64,000 nt of DNA from Simiduia aestuariiviva (GTDB lineage: Bacteria > Pseudomonadota > Gammaproteobacteria > Pseudomonadales > Cellvibrionaceae), in assembly GCF_014192475.1 (NCBI RefSeq), contig NZ_JACHXZ010000004.1:585625-649624 (forward strand). The letters run 5' to 3'. Of this stretch, positions 45,042-55,124 are shown one piece after another (positions within the stretch are counted from its first letter, which is position 1; each line of letters opens with the position of its first letter). A program made the position numbers and the translations under genes. The notes beneath the pieces are model-generated. The model had not been told where the DNA came from. It saw only the letters and a list, made by a program, of their open reading frames with translations, and made no database searches.

Positions 45042-47951
45042 ATGACTGCGTTACACCTGCCCGCTGACCCGCCCAGCACGCTCAGCTGTTACTCGGAACT
45101 ATTGGCAGAGCTGCGCGCGCGCGCAGCGTGTTCTCCAGCGCAATGCGTTCGCTTGCAGCGCCTGCTTCACGCGAGCAATTTCGCCGCCGAAACCCTCAAG
45201 AAACACCCCGAGTGGCTGTCGCAGGTGATGGACGACAGCGACCAACCGAACGGCAATTTCGATGCGCGCTTGGCGGCGGAAATAAGCGCTGAAGACGAAG
45301 AAGAAACCTTTAATCGCCGCTTGCGCTGGTTCCGACACCGCGAACAAATTCGAATTATCTACCGCGAATTTAATGGCCTTGCACCGCTGGCGGAAACCAC
45401 CGCCGACTTGTCGGCATTGGCCAGCTGCTTATTGAACGCGGCGCTCGCCTGGCACTACCCGCGCCTGTGTGATCAATTGGGTCAACCTATTGGCCGCCAT
45501 TCCGGCAAGCCGCAGCCCATGGTGGTGTTGGGCATGGGCAAACTGGGCGCCTGGGAATTAAATCTATCCTCGGATATCGACTTGATTTTCGCCTTTCCCG
45601 AAGCGGGCGAAACCAACGGCGCAAGAGCGCTCGACAACCAACAATTTTTTACCCGCTTGGGGCAACGCCTCATAAAAAGTCTGGATACCGTCACCGTAGA
45701 CGGCTTTTGTTTTCGGATGGATATGCGCTTGCGCCCGCACGGTGACTCGGGCGCGCTGGTTTCCAATTTCAACGCCATTGAAGATTACTACCAAACCCAG
45801 GGCCGCGATTGGGAGCGCTTCGCCATGATTAAAGCGCGGCCCGTGGCGTGGGTGGGCGAGGGAGGCACAGCCGCCGCCGACCATCTTATGGCGCTGTTGA
45901 TGCCTTTTACCTACCGCCGATACGTAGACTTCTCCGCATTTGATTCACTGCGCAACATGAAAAATCTCATCAGCCGCGAGGTGCAGCGCAAAGGTTTGGA
46001 TGAAGACGTCAAACTTGGCGCCGGCGGCATTCGCGAAGTGGAGTTCGTGGGGCAGGCCTTTCAATTGATTCGCGGCGGGCGCGATGTGGAATTGCGGGAG
46101 CGACGCGTGTTGCCCCTGCTGACGCTATTGGCCGACTGGGAATTGCTACCCGCAGACTCGGCGAAACACCTCGCCGATGCCTATGTGTTTTTACGCCACA
46201 CCGAGCACGCGCTGCAGGCGCTCGCCGATCGCCAAACACAATCCTTGCCGGTGGGTGATGCAGAGCAGGCGCGCTTGGCGCAGGTCATGGGCTTCGATAG
46301 CTGGCAAGGCTTTTACGATCAACTCGCTGTACACCGCCGGCGCGTACATGAAGAATTTAAAGCGGTGATCGCCGATCCCGATGACGAAGATGAAGCGGCC
46401 GAAGAGACTGACATTCAGCGCTGGCAGGATTTTTTGATGGGGCTCCACAAGCCTCAACAGGACGCGGATGGCGCGCCGGCGGCCGGTTGGTTAGCAGAGC
46501 AGGGCTTCGACGCGCCTGCCGAGGTCTATGGCCAATTGCGGGATCTCTATAGCCAGCGCGCACTGCGTATGATGCAGGCCAGTGGCCGCGATCGCTTTGA
46601 CCACTTTATGCCGCGCCTGATGGCGCTGCTGGCGCAGGAGTCGCCCCACCTCGAAACCCTGCAGCGGGTGTTGAAACTGGTGGTTGCCGTGTTGCGGCGC
46701 TCGGCTTATTTGGTGTTGCTCATCGAAAATCCGGCGGCACTCGCCCAGCTGGTGAAGCTCTGCGCCGCCAGCCCCTGGATTGCCGACCAGCTGTCGCGCC
46801 ACCCCGCACTGCTCGATGAATTGCTCGACACGCGCAGCCTGTACCATCCGCCCAACCGCGAGGAGCTGGCAGATGAATTGCGCCAAGCCACGCTGCGCAT
46901 TAACCGCGACGATCTCGAGGCGCAAATGGAGGCGCTGCGCTACTTCCGTCTGGCCCATGGATTGCGCGTGGCCGCCTCGGAGGTCGCCGGCGTGCTGCCT
47001 TTAATGAAAGTGAGTGATTACTTAACGTGGCTCGCCGAAGCCATTTTAGACTATGTGCAACAGCTCGTTTGGGAGCAAATGGTGGCCCGTCACGGCTACC
47101 CCGTGGTGGCAGGCAACCCCGTGCTGGCACCGGAATTTATCGTGGTGGGCTATGGCAAGTTGGGCGGGATCGAGCTCGGCCACGGGTCCGATTTAGATTT
47201 AGTGTTCGTGCACGACACCGAGCTCAACGGCTATACCGACGGTGAACGCAGTCTAGACAACCCCAGCTTCTACACCCGCATGGGGCAGAAAATCATCCAC
47301 ATTCTCAACACCCAAACGATCTCGGGCCAAGTTTACGAAGTGGACATGCGGCTGCGCCCCTCGGGCAATTCGGGGCTACTGGTAACCTCGTTGAATGCCT
47401 TCGAAAAATACCAGCGCAATGAGGCCTGGACCTGGGAGCATCAAGCGCTGGTGCGCGCGCGGGTCGTATGCGGCGCGCCCGCTCTGGCGGCGCGGTTTGA
47501 GGCGCTGCGCGTGGCGTTGCTGTGTCAGCCCCGGGATTTGACCAAGCTGGCGCAAGAGGTGGTGGCCATGCGCGAAAAAATGCGCACCAGCCTAGGCAGC
47601 GGCAGGGCCCAGGGCTTCCACCTCAAGCAGGACGCCGGTGGTATCGTCGATATTGAATTTATGGTTCAATACGCCGCTTTAGCTTGGGCCCACCAAGTGC
47701 CGGCGCTGGTGCGATACTCGGACAACATTCGCATACTCGGCTGTCTGGAAGAAGCAAATCTGATGGCCGCTGACGATGTGGCCAGCCTGATTAGAGCCTA
47801 CAAAGCCTACCGTTCAACGGGTCACGCCCTCGCGTTACAACGCCAATCGGTGACCCTTGATGACAGCCAATTTTGCACAGAGCGCGCTGCCGTAATTGAC
47901 TTATGGCAACGGTTGTTTGGGCCCGTAACCGAGACCCAGTCCCCGGGTTAG
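45042..47951 (+). CDS. glnE: Glutamine synthetase adenylyltransferase/adenylyl-removing enzyme
   Basis: 969 residues, near the usual 950. Two nucleotidyltransferase domains are visible: the adenylyl-removing half with LGAWELNLSSDIDLIF and the adenylyl-transferase half with GHGSDLDLVFVHD, each followed by a helical domain (GGIREVEFVGQAFQLIRGG and GGIVDIEFMVQYAAL). GlnE tunes glutamine synthetase to nitrogen status. I chose the ATG at 45042 with GAGGA seven bases upstream; an in-frame ATG at 45012 has no site. ilvE follows 37 bases later. Confidence 0.96.
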   Translation: MTALHLPADPPSTLSCYSELLAELRARAACSPAQCVRLQRLLHASNFAAETLKKHPEWLSQVMDDSDQPNGNFDARLAAEISAEDEEETFNRRLRWFRHREQIRIIYREFNGLAPLAETTADLSALASCLLNAALAWHYPRLCDQLGQPIGRHSGKPQPMVVLGMGKLGAWELNLSSDIDLIFAFPEAGETNGARALDNQQFFTRLGQRLIKSLDTVTVDGFCFRMDMRLRPHGDSGALVSNFNAIEDYYQTQGRDWERFAMIKARPVAWVGEGGTAAADHLMALLMPFTYRRYVDFSAFDSLRNMKNLISREVQRKGLDEDVKLGAGGIREVEFVGQAFQLIRGGRDVELRERRVLPLLTLLADWELLPADSAKHLADAYVFLRHTEHALQALADRQTQSLPVGDAEQARLAQVMGFDSWQGFYDQLAVHRRRVHEEFKAVIADPDDEDEAAEETDIQRWQDFLMGLHKPQQDADGAPAAGWLAEQGFDAPAEVYGQLRDLYSQRALRMMQASGRDRFDHFMPRLMALLAQESPHLETLQRVLKLVVAVLRRSAYLVLLIENPAALAQLVKLCAASPWIADQLSRHPALLDELLDTRSLYHPPNREELADELRQATLRINRDDLEAQMEALRYFRLAHGLRVAASEVAGVLPLMKVSDYLTWLAEAILDYVQQLVWEQMVARHGYPVVAGNPVLAPEFIVVGYGKLGGIELGHGSDLDLVFVHDTELNGYTDGERSLDNPSFYTRMGQKIIHILNTQTISGQVYEVDMRLRPSGNSGLLVTSLNAFEKYQRNEAWTWEHQALVRARVVCGAPALAARFEALRVALLCQPRDLTKLAQEVVAMREKMRTSLGSGRAQGFHLKQDAGGIVDIEFMVQYAALAWAHQVPALVRYSDNIRILGCLEEANLMAADDVASLIRAYKAYRSTGHALALQRQSVTLDDSQFCTERAAVIDLWQRLFGPVTETQSPG

Positions 47952-47988
47952 CCCCCCGTGCGGGACACCAAAATACTAGGAGTAGGCT

Positions 47989-48918
47989 ATGAATTTTGCC
48001 GACCGCGACGGCGTTATCTGGTTAGACGGTGAATTGGTACCTTGGCGCGATGCCAAGGTGCACGTGCTCACCCACACGCTGCACTATGGTATGGGCGTGT
48101 TTGAAGGCGTGCGCGCCTACCACACAGAAAGCCATGGCACCGCCATTTTCCGTTTGCAGGAACACACCGATCGCTGGTGTCGCTCGGCGCACATCATGCG
48201 CATGGACATGCCCTACGGCAAAGATATCCTCAATGAAGCGCAAAAGTTGGTGGTGCGTGAAAACAATTTAGAGGAAGCCTACCTGCGCCCCATGGCGTTT
48301 TTAGGCAGCGAGGGCATGGGCCTGCGCGCCGATAAACTTAAAACCCATGTGATGGTAGCCGCGTGGGAGTGGCCCTCTTATATGTCGCCAGAGGCGCGCG
48401 AGCAGGGCATCAAAATTCGCACCTCTAGCTACACCCGCCACCACGTCAATATCTCCATGTGCAAAGCCAAAGCCAACGGCAACTACATCAACTCCATGCT
48501 GGCGTTGCGCGAAGCCATCGAGTGCGGCTGTGAAGAGGCGCTGCTGTTGGACAACGAAGGCTATGTGGCCGAAGGCAGTGGCGAAAATTTTTTCATGGTG
48601 CGCGACGGCATCATTTATACGCCCGAATTGACCTCGTGTTTAGATGGCATTACCCGCAACACAATTTTTCAATTGGCCGCCGAGGCGGGCTACACCATTA
48701 AAGAAAAGCGCATTACCCGCGATGAAGTCTACGTGGCCGACGAAGCGTTTTTTACCGGCACTGCTGCAGAAGTTTTGCCAATACGCGAACACGATGGACG
48801 CGTTATCGGCGCGGGCCGGCGCGGGCCCATCACCACCGTGCTGCAAGGCATGTATTTTGATGCGGTAAAAGGTGTGGGCAATAAACACCCGCAATGGCTG
48901 GCGCCGGTTAAGGGCTAG
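47989..48918 (+). CDS. ilvE: Branched-chain amino acid aminotransferase
   Basis: 309 residues, the standard fold-type IV length. The PLP lysine is Lys161 in CKAKANGNYINS; HYGMGVFEGVRAY, YVAEGSGENFFMV and FFTGTAAEVLPI are present. It forms or degrades leucine, isoleucine and valine with glutamate as amino donor. AGGAG precedes the ATG. The glnE-ilvE-LPS order is conserved in Pseudomonas. Confidence 0.97.
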   Translation: MNFADRDGVIWLDGELVPWRDAKVHVLTHTLHYGMGVFEGVRAYHTESHGTAIFRLQEHTDRWCRSAHIMRMDMPYGKDILNEAQKLVVRENNLEEAYLRPMAFLGSEGMGLRADKLKTHVMVAAWEWPSYMSPEAREQGIKIRTSSYTRHHVNISMCKAKANGNYINSMLALREAIECGCEEALLLDNEGYVAEGSGENFFMVRDGIIYTPELTSCLDGITRNTIFQLAAEAGYTIKEKRITRDEVYVADEAFFTGTAAEVLPIREHDGRVIGAGRRGPITTVLQGMYFDAVKGVGNKHPQWLAPVKG

Positions 48919-48976
48919 TGGCCTACGCGCGCGCTATGATTACACTGACGTTAATGATCACTGATGACGGTTATCC

Positions 48977-50104
48977 ATGGAAATAGCGCTCAGCATTTAC
49001 CACCACTCGCCCTTTGAGGGCCATGCGCGCCACTGCGCCAATATCGCGCGCGAGTTAATTCGCCGTGGGCACACAGTGCGCGCGTATAGCATGCAGTGGG
49101 AGGGCGAAACGCCCGATAATCTGCGCTTCGTGCAAGTGCCGGTGAAGAGCAAAGTACCCGAGGAGCGCAACGATTTTTTCAATCGCTGGGTGACTGCACA
49201 CTTGCAAAAGTTTCCCGTGGATTGCCATGTGGGCTTCAACAAAATGCCGGGCCTGCACGTCAGTCTAGTGACTGAGGGCTGTTACAAAGCGCAAGTGGCT
49301 GAGACCTGCACCTGGGTCTACAAAATGAGCCCCACCTACAAATTTTGGTCGGCCTGTGAAGAGGCCGTGTTTGGCGCGCAATCGAAAACGCGCATTCTGT
49401 TGATGTCCAGCGCTCAGCGCGCCATTTTCGCCAATCAATTTCCCGCGGCGGTCAAACGGATGCATTTGTTGCCGCCGAGTGTCACCAGCGATCGCAAGGC
49501 CACAATCGAAAGCGAACTCTACAAAATGGAGTTTCGTCGCAAGCAGCACGTCAAACCCAATGGGCTAGTGCTGCTAGCCGTTATGACGCGCTTTAAACGC
49601 CAAGGCTTGGAGCGACTTATCAAGGCCATCGCCGCACTGCCTGAAGATTTAAAGGCGCGGGTGCGATTGTGGGTCGTGGGCGGTGACAAACCCGATGACT
49701 ATGTATTGCAAGCAGCCGAATTGGGCGTGGCCGATAAAATGATGTTCTTTGGCGGGCGTGACGATGTACCTACGTTTATGCAAAGCGCTGATCTGTTAGT
49801 GCACCCCGCCCACCAAGATATGACCGCCACGGTATTGCTCGAAGCGATGGCCTCGGGCCTGCCCGTGTTGACCACCACTACCTGTGGCTACGCCCCCTTA
49901 GTTAAAAAAGCCAATGCCGGACTGGTCGCGCCCTATCCCTACAGCCAAGACGCGTTTAACGCCTTGTTGGTGCAGGCACTGTCCACCGATGAGCGCATGG
50001 AGTGGGGTATTAACGCACTGGAATTTACCGACAGTCGCGACATTTATTCACTGGCCCACAAGGCCGCAGACATTATTGAAGGCAGCGTGACACCCGCTGG
50101 CTAG
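48977..50104 (+). CDS. waaG: WaaG-like LPS core glycosyltransferase (GT4)
   Basis: 375 residues. GT4/GT-B features: an N-terminal acceptor domain with HARHCANIARELIRRGH, the C-terminal donor domain with GLVLLAVMTRFKRQGLERLIKA, VGGDKPDD and the EX7E-type EAMASGLPVLTT motif. WaaG adds the first glucose-type residue to heptose of the LPS core. It sits between ilvE and a WaaP-like kinase as in Pseudomonas. The exact sugar cannot be told. Confidence 0.88.
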   Translation: MEIALSIYHHSPFEGHARHCANIARELIRRGHTVRAYSMQWEGETPDNLRFVQVPVKSKVPEERNDFFNRWVTAHLQKFPVDCHVGFNKMPGLHVSLVTEGCYKAQVAETCTWVYKMSPTYKFWSACEEAVFGAQSKTRILLMSSAQRAIFANQFPAAVKRMHLLPPSVTSDRKATIESELYKMEFRRKQHVKPNGLVLLAVMTRFKRQGLERLIKAIAALPEDLKARVRLWVVGGDKPDDYVLQAAELGVADKMMFFGGRDDVPTFMQSADLLVHPAHQDMTATVLLEAMASGLPVLTTTTCGYAPLVKKANAGLVAPYPYSQDAFNALLVQALSTDERMEWGINALEFTDSRDIYSLAHKAADIIEGSVTPAG

Positions 50105-50115
50105 GAAGATGCACC

Positions 50116-50865
50116 ATGTTTCACTGTGACCCCAATCTTGAGCCCGTATTGAAACAGCATCATTTAATGGATGCTGCCCGCCTGTGGGATTGGTGTGCCC
50201 ATCACGTTAATTTTATCCCCGGCCATGGACTGTCCGATAAAAAAACTGCCGAAGTCCAGTTTGACAATAACGGTCCAAGCTATCGACTTTACATCAGCCA
50301 AAATCAGTTGCAGCGCAAGGGGTGGCTCTGGCAATCGCAACCCAAATTGCGCGAGCTGTATCAAAACCATTTGTTGTGCGAAGCGCGCGGCGTGCCTACC
50401 ACACAAGCGGTGTGTTACGCAGAGCAACGGCTGCCGGACACCCAGTGCTGGCGCGCATTGATGCTGGTGGCACAACCCACGGGCTACATCAGCGCCCACG
50501 AGCAACAAAAACAATTGCCTGAACAATCGCTCGCTGCGCGCCAGCCGCTACTCAATGCCTGGGCCACGCACTTTGCACAGCTGCACAACCAACGGTTGGC
50601 ACACCACAATTTGCACCCGGTTAACGTCTTGATGAATGATCAGCGACACGTGCAAATTGATCACCTGGAACATCTCGGTTATCAGTGGCGCACCGTCGTC
50701 GCCAGCGTCAACGACCTTGCGTGTTTTATGCGCGGTATGAGTCAATTTGAAACCGCCGACACCGAATATTTTTTGCAACAATACTGGCGTGAATGCAAAT
50801 TGGGATTAACCTACCAAGGGTTGCGGCAGCGGGTGTTGGCGCAGCTCGCACCCGCTAAAATGTAA
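50116..50865 (+). CDS. WaaP/InaA-like LPS core kinase with altered catalytic loop
   Basis: 249 residues. The protein-kinase-like fold of WaaP enzymes, which phosphorylate LPS core heptose, is suggested by KLRELYQNHLLCEARGVPT and YFLQQYWR. Where WaaP proteins have an HRD-type catalytic motif this one reads HHNLHPVNVLMN, with Asn in place of the Asp; a later QIDHLEHLGY may hold the metal-binding Asp. It may be a divergent or weakened kinase. It lies 11 bases after the waaG-like gene. Confidence 0.75.
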   Translation: MFHCDPNLEPVLKQHHLMDAARLWDWCAHHVNFIPGHGLSDKKTAEVQFDNNGPSYRLYISQNQLQRKGWLWQSQPKLRELYQNHLLCEARGVPTTQAVCYAEQRLPDTQCWRALMLVAQPTGYISAHEQQKQLPEQSLAARQPLLNAWATHFAQLHNQRLAHHNLHPVNVLMNDQRHVQIDHLEHLGYQWRTVVASVNDLACFMRGMSQFETADTEYFLQQYWRECKLGLTYQGLRQRVLAQLAPAKM

Positions 50866-50907
50866 AAATGCTTAGCCGCAAAATTTTATTCGCGGGTGAC
50901 TAATTCC

Positions 50908-51819
50908 ATGCAAACCATTTTACTCTTGGGTGCCACCGGCCAAGTGGGGCAAGCGCTGTTGGCGAGTCGGTCGACTGCCTACGCGTTGGTGATGCCCAGT
51001 CGAACACAGGTGAATGTTGAAACCCCGGGTGCACTGGCCAATGCAGTCGCTGCCCATAATCCGCACTTGGTTATTAATTGCGTGGCGTATAACCAGGTTG
51101 ACGGCGCAGAACAAAATCCCGAGCTCGCTGCGCGCATCAATGCTGCGGCAGTGGCCGAACTGGCGCAGGCTTGTGGTGAGCGCGACATACCGCTGATTCA
51201 CTTTTCCACCGACTACGTTTTTGCGGGCAAAAATCCCCGCGGCCAACCCCCGCTGTACACCGAAATTGAGCCGCCGCTGCCCGTCAACCACTACGGCAAG
51301 ACCAAGCTCGCCGGCGAGCGGGCGGCGCTGCAATACCCGCGCAATTTGGTGCTGCGTGTGAGCTGGGTGTTTAGTGAATTTGCCCAAAATATGGGCCGGC
51401 GAATCATCCAGCAGGCCGCCACTGGGCAACCGCTAGCCATGGCGTGCGACCAATATGGTTCACCGACCTATGCGGGCCACATAGCGCAAACCGTATGGGC
51501 ATTGGTGCCGGCGCTGATGCAGGGTGAAGAGGGTGGGCTCTACCATCTGTCGGGCACTGCCGCGGCCAGTCGCTATGAATTGGCTGAGGCGCTGTTGGCC
51601 GCCGCACAGGTGGCGGGCCTAGTGGGGTCAGATTGCGCGCTGACCTCCGTGACGCAACAGGATTTTATGGCGCGCAGTGTCAGCCCAATTGCCGAGCGCC
51701 CCCAGTGGTCTGCCCTGGGCACCGAGAAGCTGGCGCAGCGATTGGGCCGCCCGCTGCCCCATTGGCGCGCCGGCGTTGAGTTAACCGTGGCCGGGCTAGC
51801 GCGCAACTTGGCGCCCTAG
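50908..51819 (+). CDS. dTDP-4-dehydrorhamnose reductase-like protein (RmlD/RfbD family)
   Basis: About 303 residues. A short-chain dehydrogenase fold with the Rossmann motif LLGATGQVGQALL, NCVAYNQVDGAE, FSTDYVFAG, the YGKTK catalytic Tyr/Lys pair and RVSWVFSEF, all as in RmlD. Genes for the earlier dTDP-rhamnose steps are not in this window. It may supply rhamnose or a related sugar to the LPS core encoded around it. Start uncertain: ATG 50908 with a weak GGTGA site, or GTG 50896. Confidence 0.88.
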   Translation: MQTILLLGATGQVGQALLASRSTAYALVMPSRTQVNVETPGALANAVAAHNPHLVINCVAYNQVDGAEQNPELAARINAAAVAELAQACGERDIPLIHFSTDYVFAGKNPRGQPPLYTEIEPPLPVNHYGKTKLAGERAALQYPRNLVLRVSWVFSEFAQNMGRRIIQQAATGQPLAMACDQYGSPTYAGHIAQTVWALVPALMQGEEGGLYHLSGTAAASRYELAEALLAAAQVAGLVGSDCALTSVTQQDFMARSVSPIAERPQWSALGTEKLAQRLGRPLPHWRAGVELTVAGLARNLAP

Positions 51820-51877
51820 GGCTGTCGAATAGACATCCGTGCTAGAATAACGCCACTTTTTAGTTAGACCAGTCACT

Positions 51878-53659
51878 ATGAACGAATCGAACACACCGCC
51901 GGTGATCAGCACTGACGAAGTGCAATCACAATCCGCCGGCCAAATTTATTTGCGCCTATTGGGTTATGTCCGCGCCCATGCCGGCCTGTTCGCCATCAGC
52001 ATTCTGGGGCTCGCAATCTTTGCCGTGTCTCAACCCATGTATGCGTGGGTGATGGAATACCTCATAGACGAGGCAATACCCAACAACCGGCCCGAAGATC
52101 GCTGGATTGTGCCGGTGGCACTGGTAGCGATTTTTGCCATTCGCGGGCTGGGCCAGTTCATCGGCAATTATTTTATTTCGCGCGTATCTTTTTCCATCGT
52201 CCACATGCTGCGCCGCCAATTGTTTGATCAATTGACGCGCATGCCCGGTTGTTATTTTGATAACAATAACTCCGGCCATTTAATATCGCGCATTACCTAC
52301 AATGTGCAACAGGTCACCGGCGCCGCCACTGAAGCGTTCAAAGTGATTGTGCGTGAGGGCTTGACCGTCATAGCGCTGATGTCTTATTTGATTTACAAAG
52401 ATTGGAAGCTCACATTAATTTTTCTCGGCGTCGGCCCACTGATCGGGCTAATTGTGTGGCAAGTGGGGCTGCGTTTGCGCAAGCTGTCCGCCAAATTGCA
52501 AGCGTCCATGGGCGACGTGACGCACATCGCCTCTGAAATGATCAACGGCTACCGCGTCATGCGCTCCTTTGGCGGCGAACAATACGAAAAAGATCGGTTT
52601 GAAAAAGCGTCGCTGCGCAACACCAAGCAGAACATGAAAATCTCGCTTACCAGTTCCGCAAACACGCCGGTGATTCAAATTCTGGTGGCCATCGCGATGG
52701 GCTTTGTGGTGTATTTGGCGTTGACGTTTATGGGTACCTCGGAGCCGGGTGCTTTTGTGGCCTACATTACCGCCGCTGCCCTCATCCCCAAACCGATCCG
52801 GCAATTGAGCGAAGTAAATTCCACCATTCAAAAGGGCATTGCCGCCGCCAGCACTATTTTTACCCAGCTAGATCAAGTGACGGAGCAAGATACCGGCACC
52901 CTCGCCGTGCAGCGCGTGCGCGGCGCGTTAACCATTCGCAATTTAAATTTTGCCTACGACAAGGATCAGCGCGTACTGCATGACATTAACCTCACCATTG
53001 CGCCGGGCAAAACCGTGGCGCTGGTGGGGCGCTCCGGCAGCGGCAAGACCACCTTGGCCAGTTTGATTCCGCGCTTCTACCCGCACACCGAGGGCGATAT
53101 TTTACTGGATGAAACGCCGATTCAGGATTTCACCCTCAATAGTTTGCGCGAACAAATCGCCTTGGTGAGCCAGCAGGTCACTTTATTCAACGACACCATC
53201 TACAACAACATCGCTTACGGCACACTGGCTTCGGCCAGTGAAGCAGAAGTGATGGCGGCGGCAAAAGCGGCGCACGCGTTAGAATTTATCGAGGCCATGC
53301 CAGAGGGTATGCAAACCCTCATCGGTGAAGATGGCGTGCGCTTATCCGGCGGTCAGCGCCAGCGCTTGGCCATTGCGCGGGCGCTACTCAAAAATGCGCC
53401 GCTGCTGATTTTAGATGAAGCCACGTCAGCGCTGGATACCGAGTCTGAGCGCAGCATTCAATCGGCACTGGAAGCCGTAATGCGCGATCGCACCACCTTG
53501 GTAATCGCGCACCGCTTGTCCACCATTGAAAATGCCGACCACATCGTGGTGATGGATGCCGGGCGCATTGTGGAACAGGGCACGCACGCCGAGCTCATTG
53601 CACTGCAAGGCTACTATGCCAAATTGCACGCCATGCAATTTGAAGAAGACACCGATTAG
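51878..53659 (+). CDS. msbA: Lipid A export ATP-binding/permease protein MsbA
   Basis: 593 residues. Six membrane helices occupy the first 320 residues, then an ABC ATPase with Walker A GRSGSGKTTL, signature RLSGGQRQRLAIARALL and Walker B LLILDEATSALDTES. MsbA flips lipid A-core across the inner membrane. It lies directly after the core genes and 14 bases before hldE, the msbA-rfaE order also known in Pseudomonas. Confidence 0.95.
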   Translation: MNESNTPPVISTDEVQSQSAGQIYLRLLGYVRAHAGLFAISILGLAIFAVSQPMYAWVMEYLIDEAIPNNRPEDRWIVPVALVAIFAIRGLGQFIGNYFISRVSFSIVHMLRRQLFDQLTRMPGCYFDNNNSGHLISRITYNVQQVTGAATEAFKVIVREGLTVIALMSYLIYKDWKLTLIFLGVGPLIGLIVWQVGLRLRKLSAKLQASMGDVTHIASEMINGYRVMRSFGGEQYEKDRFEKASLRNTKQNMKISLTSSANTPVIQILVAIAMGFVVYLALTFMGTSEPGAFVAYITAAALIPKPIRQLSEVNSTIQKGIAAASTIFTQLDQVTEQDTGTLAVQRVRGALTIRNLNFAYDKDQRVLHDINLTIAPGKTVALVGRSGSGKTTLASLIPRFYPHTEGDILLDETPIQDFTLNSLREQIALVSQQVTLFNDTIYNNIAYGTLASASEAEVMAAAKAAHALEFIEAMPEGMQTLIGEDGVRLSGGQRQRLAIARALLKNAPLLILDEATSALDTESERSIQSALEAVMRDRTTLVIAHRLSTIENADHIVVMDAGRIVEQGTHAELIALQGYYAKLHAMQFEEDTD

Positions 53660-53673
53660 TTCAGAGGCCATCC

Positions 53674-55107
53674 ATGCTGTTAAACATGCCGCAATACACA
53701 CAATCACAAGTGCTGGTTATCGGCGATGTGATGCTCGATCGCTATTGGCATGGTGGCACGTCGCGTATTTCGCCAGAAGCTCCGGTACCGGTTGTTAACG
53801 TGGAGCAAGTGGAAGATCGCCCCGGTGGCGCCGGCAACGTGGCGCTCAATATTGCGGCGCTGGGTGCAGGTGCAGCGCTGGTTGGCATCGTCGGTCAAGA
53901 TGAAGCCGGCGAGGCGTTAAAAACGCGCTTAAATGCCGCTAACATCCACACCGATTTTCAAATCGTCACCGACAAACCCACCATCACAAAATTGCGCGTG
54001 GTCAGTCGCCACCAACAACTGCTGCGCATGGATTTTGAAACACCCTATGCCGCTGCCGACAGTTCCGAATTTATTGCCAAAGCGGAAAAGCTTGTGCCCC
54101 ACATGGGCGCCGTGATTTTGTCGGACTACGCCAAAGGCAGCCTGCACCATGTGCAGGCGTTAATTGCGGTGGCCAATCGCCACCAGGTGCCGGTTCTAGT
54201 AGACCCAAAGGGCGCAGATTTTTCGCGCTATCAGGGCGCCACACTCCTGACGCCCAATCTGCATGAATTTGAAACGGTGGTTGGTCGCTGTGACACCGAA
54301 CAAGCACTGGTGGATAAAGGGTTAGCGCTGCTCGATCAACTTCAATTGCAAGCGCTGCTCATCACCCGCGGCGAACACGGCATGACGCTTTTGCGCAGGG
54401 GTATGCCCGAAATGCACCTGCCCGCGCGCGCGCGCGAAGTCTACGACGTCACCGGTGCCGGTGATACGGTAATTTCGGTATTGGCTGCCAGCCTGGCCGC
54501 CGGAGAAGCGCTGCCCCAAGCCGTGGGGCTCGCCAACTTAGCCGCCGGTATCGTGGTGGGCAAACTTGGCACCGCCACTATCAGCGCGCCCGAATTGCGT
54601 CGCGCAGTCAAACAAGAGCAGGGCAGCGAGCGGGGCGTGTTAACTGAAGAGCAATTGCTCATGGCCATTGAAGAGGCCCGCGCCGCCGGCGAACGCATCG
54701 TCTTTACCAATGGCTGCTTCGATATTATTCACGCGGGTCACGTCGGGTATTTGGAAGATACGCGCGCATTGGGTGACCGTTTAATCGTCGCCATTAATTC
54801 CGACGAATCCGTAAAGCGACTCAAAGGCCCCGGCCGCCCCATTAATCCTGTAGACCGGCGCATGGCCGTATTGGCGGGCTTAGAAGCGGTGGACTGGGTT
54901 ACCTATTACGACGACGACACACCAGAACGCCTACTCAAACTCATCAAGCCAGACGTGCTCGTCAAGGGCGGTGACTACACCGAAGATCAAGTGGTGGGCC
55001 ATGAAATCGTAAAGGCCTACGGCGGTAGTGTGCAGGTGTTAAGCTTTTTTGAAAATGTGTCGACCACGGCGATTGTTAAAAAAATTCAGGCGCAGGAAAA
55101 GGAATAG
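53674..55107 (+). CDS. hldE: Bifunctional heptose kinase/adenylyltransferase HldE
   Basis: 477 residues, the full bifunctional length. The N-terminal PfkB-type kinase has LVIGDVMLDRYWHGG, RPGGAGNVALN and DVTGAGDTVISVLA; the C-terminal nucleotidyltransferase has VFTNGCFDIIHAGHVGYL with the HxGH motif and INSDESVKRLKGPGRPI. It makes ADP-heptose for the LPS inner core. It is the last gene of the LPS block; its stop is 18 bases from the convergent intI stop. Confidence 0.97.
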   Translation: MLLNMPQYTQSQVLVIGDVMLDRYWHGGTSRISPEAPVPVVNVEQVEDRPGGAGNVALNIAALGAGAALVGIVGQDEAGEALKTRLNAANIHTDFQIVTDKPTITKLRVVSRHQQLLRMDFETPYAAADSSEFIAKAEKLVPHMGAVILSDYAKGSLHHVQALIAVANRHQVPVLVDPKGADFSRYQGATLLTPNLHEFETVVGRCDTEQALVDKGLALLDQLQLQALLITRGEHGMTLLRRGMPEMHLPARAREVYDVTGAGDTVISVLAASLAAGEALPQAVGLANLAAGIVVGKLGTATISAPELRRAVKQEQGSERGVLTEEQLLMAIEEARAAGERIVFTNGCFDIIHAGHVGYLEDTRALGDRLIVAINSDESVKRLKGPGRPINPVDRRMAVLAGLEAVDWVTYYDDDTPERLLKLIKPDVLVKGGDYTEDQVVGHEIVKAYGGSVQVLSFFENVSTTAIVKKIQAQEKE

Positions 55108-55124
55108 CATTACAGCGCTACCCG

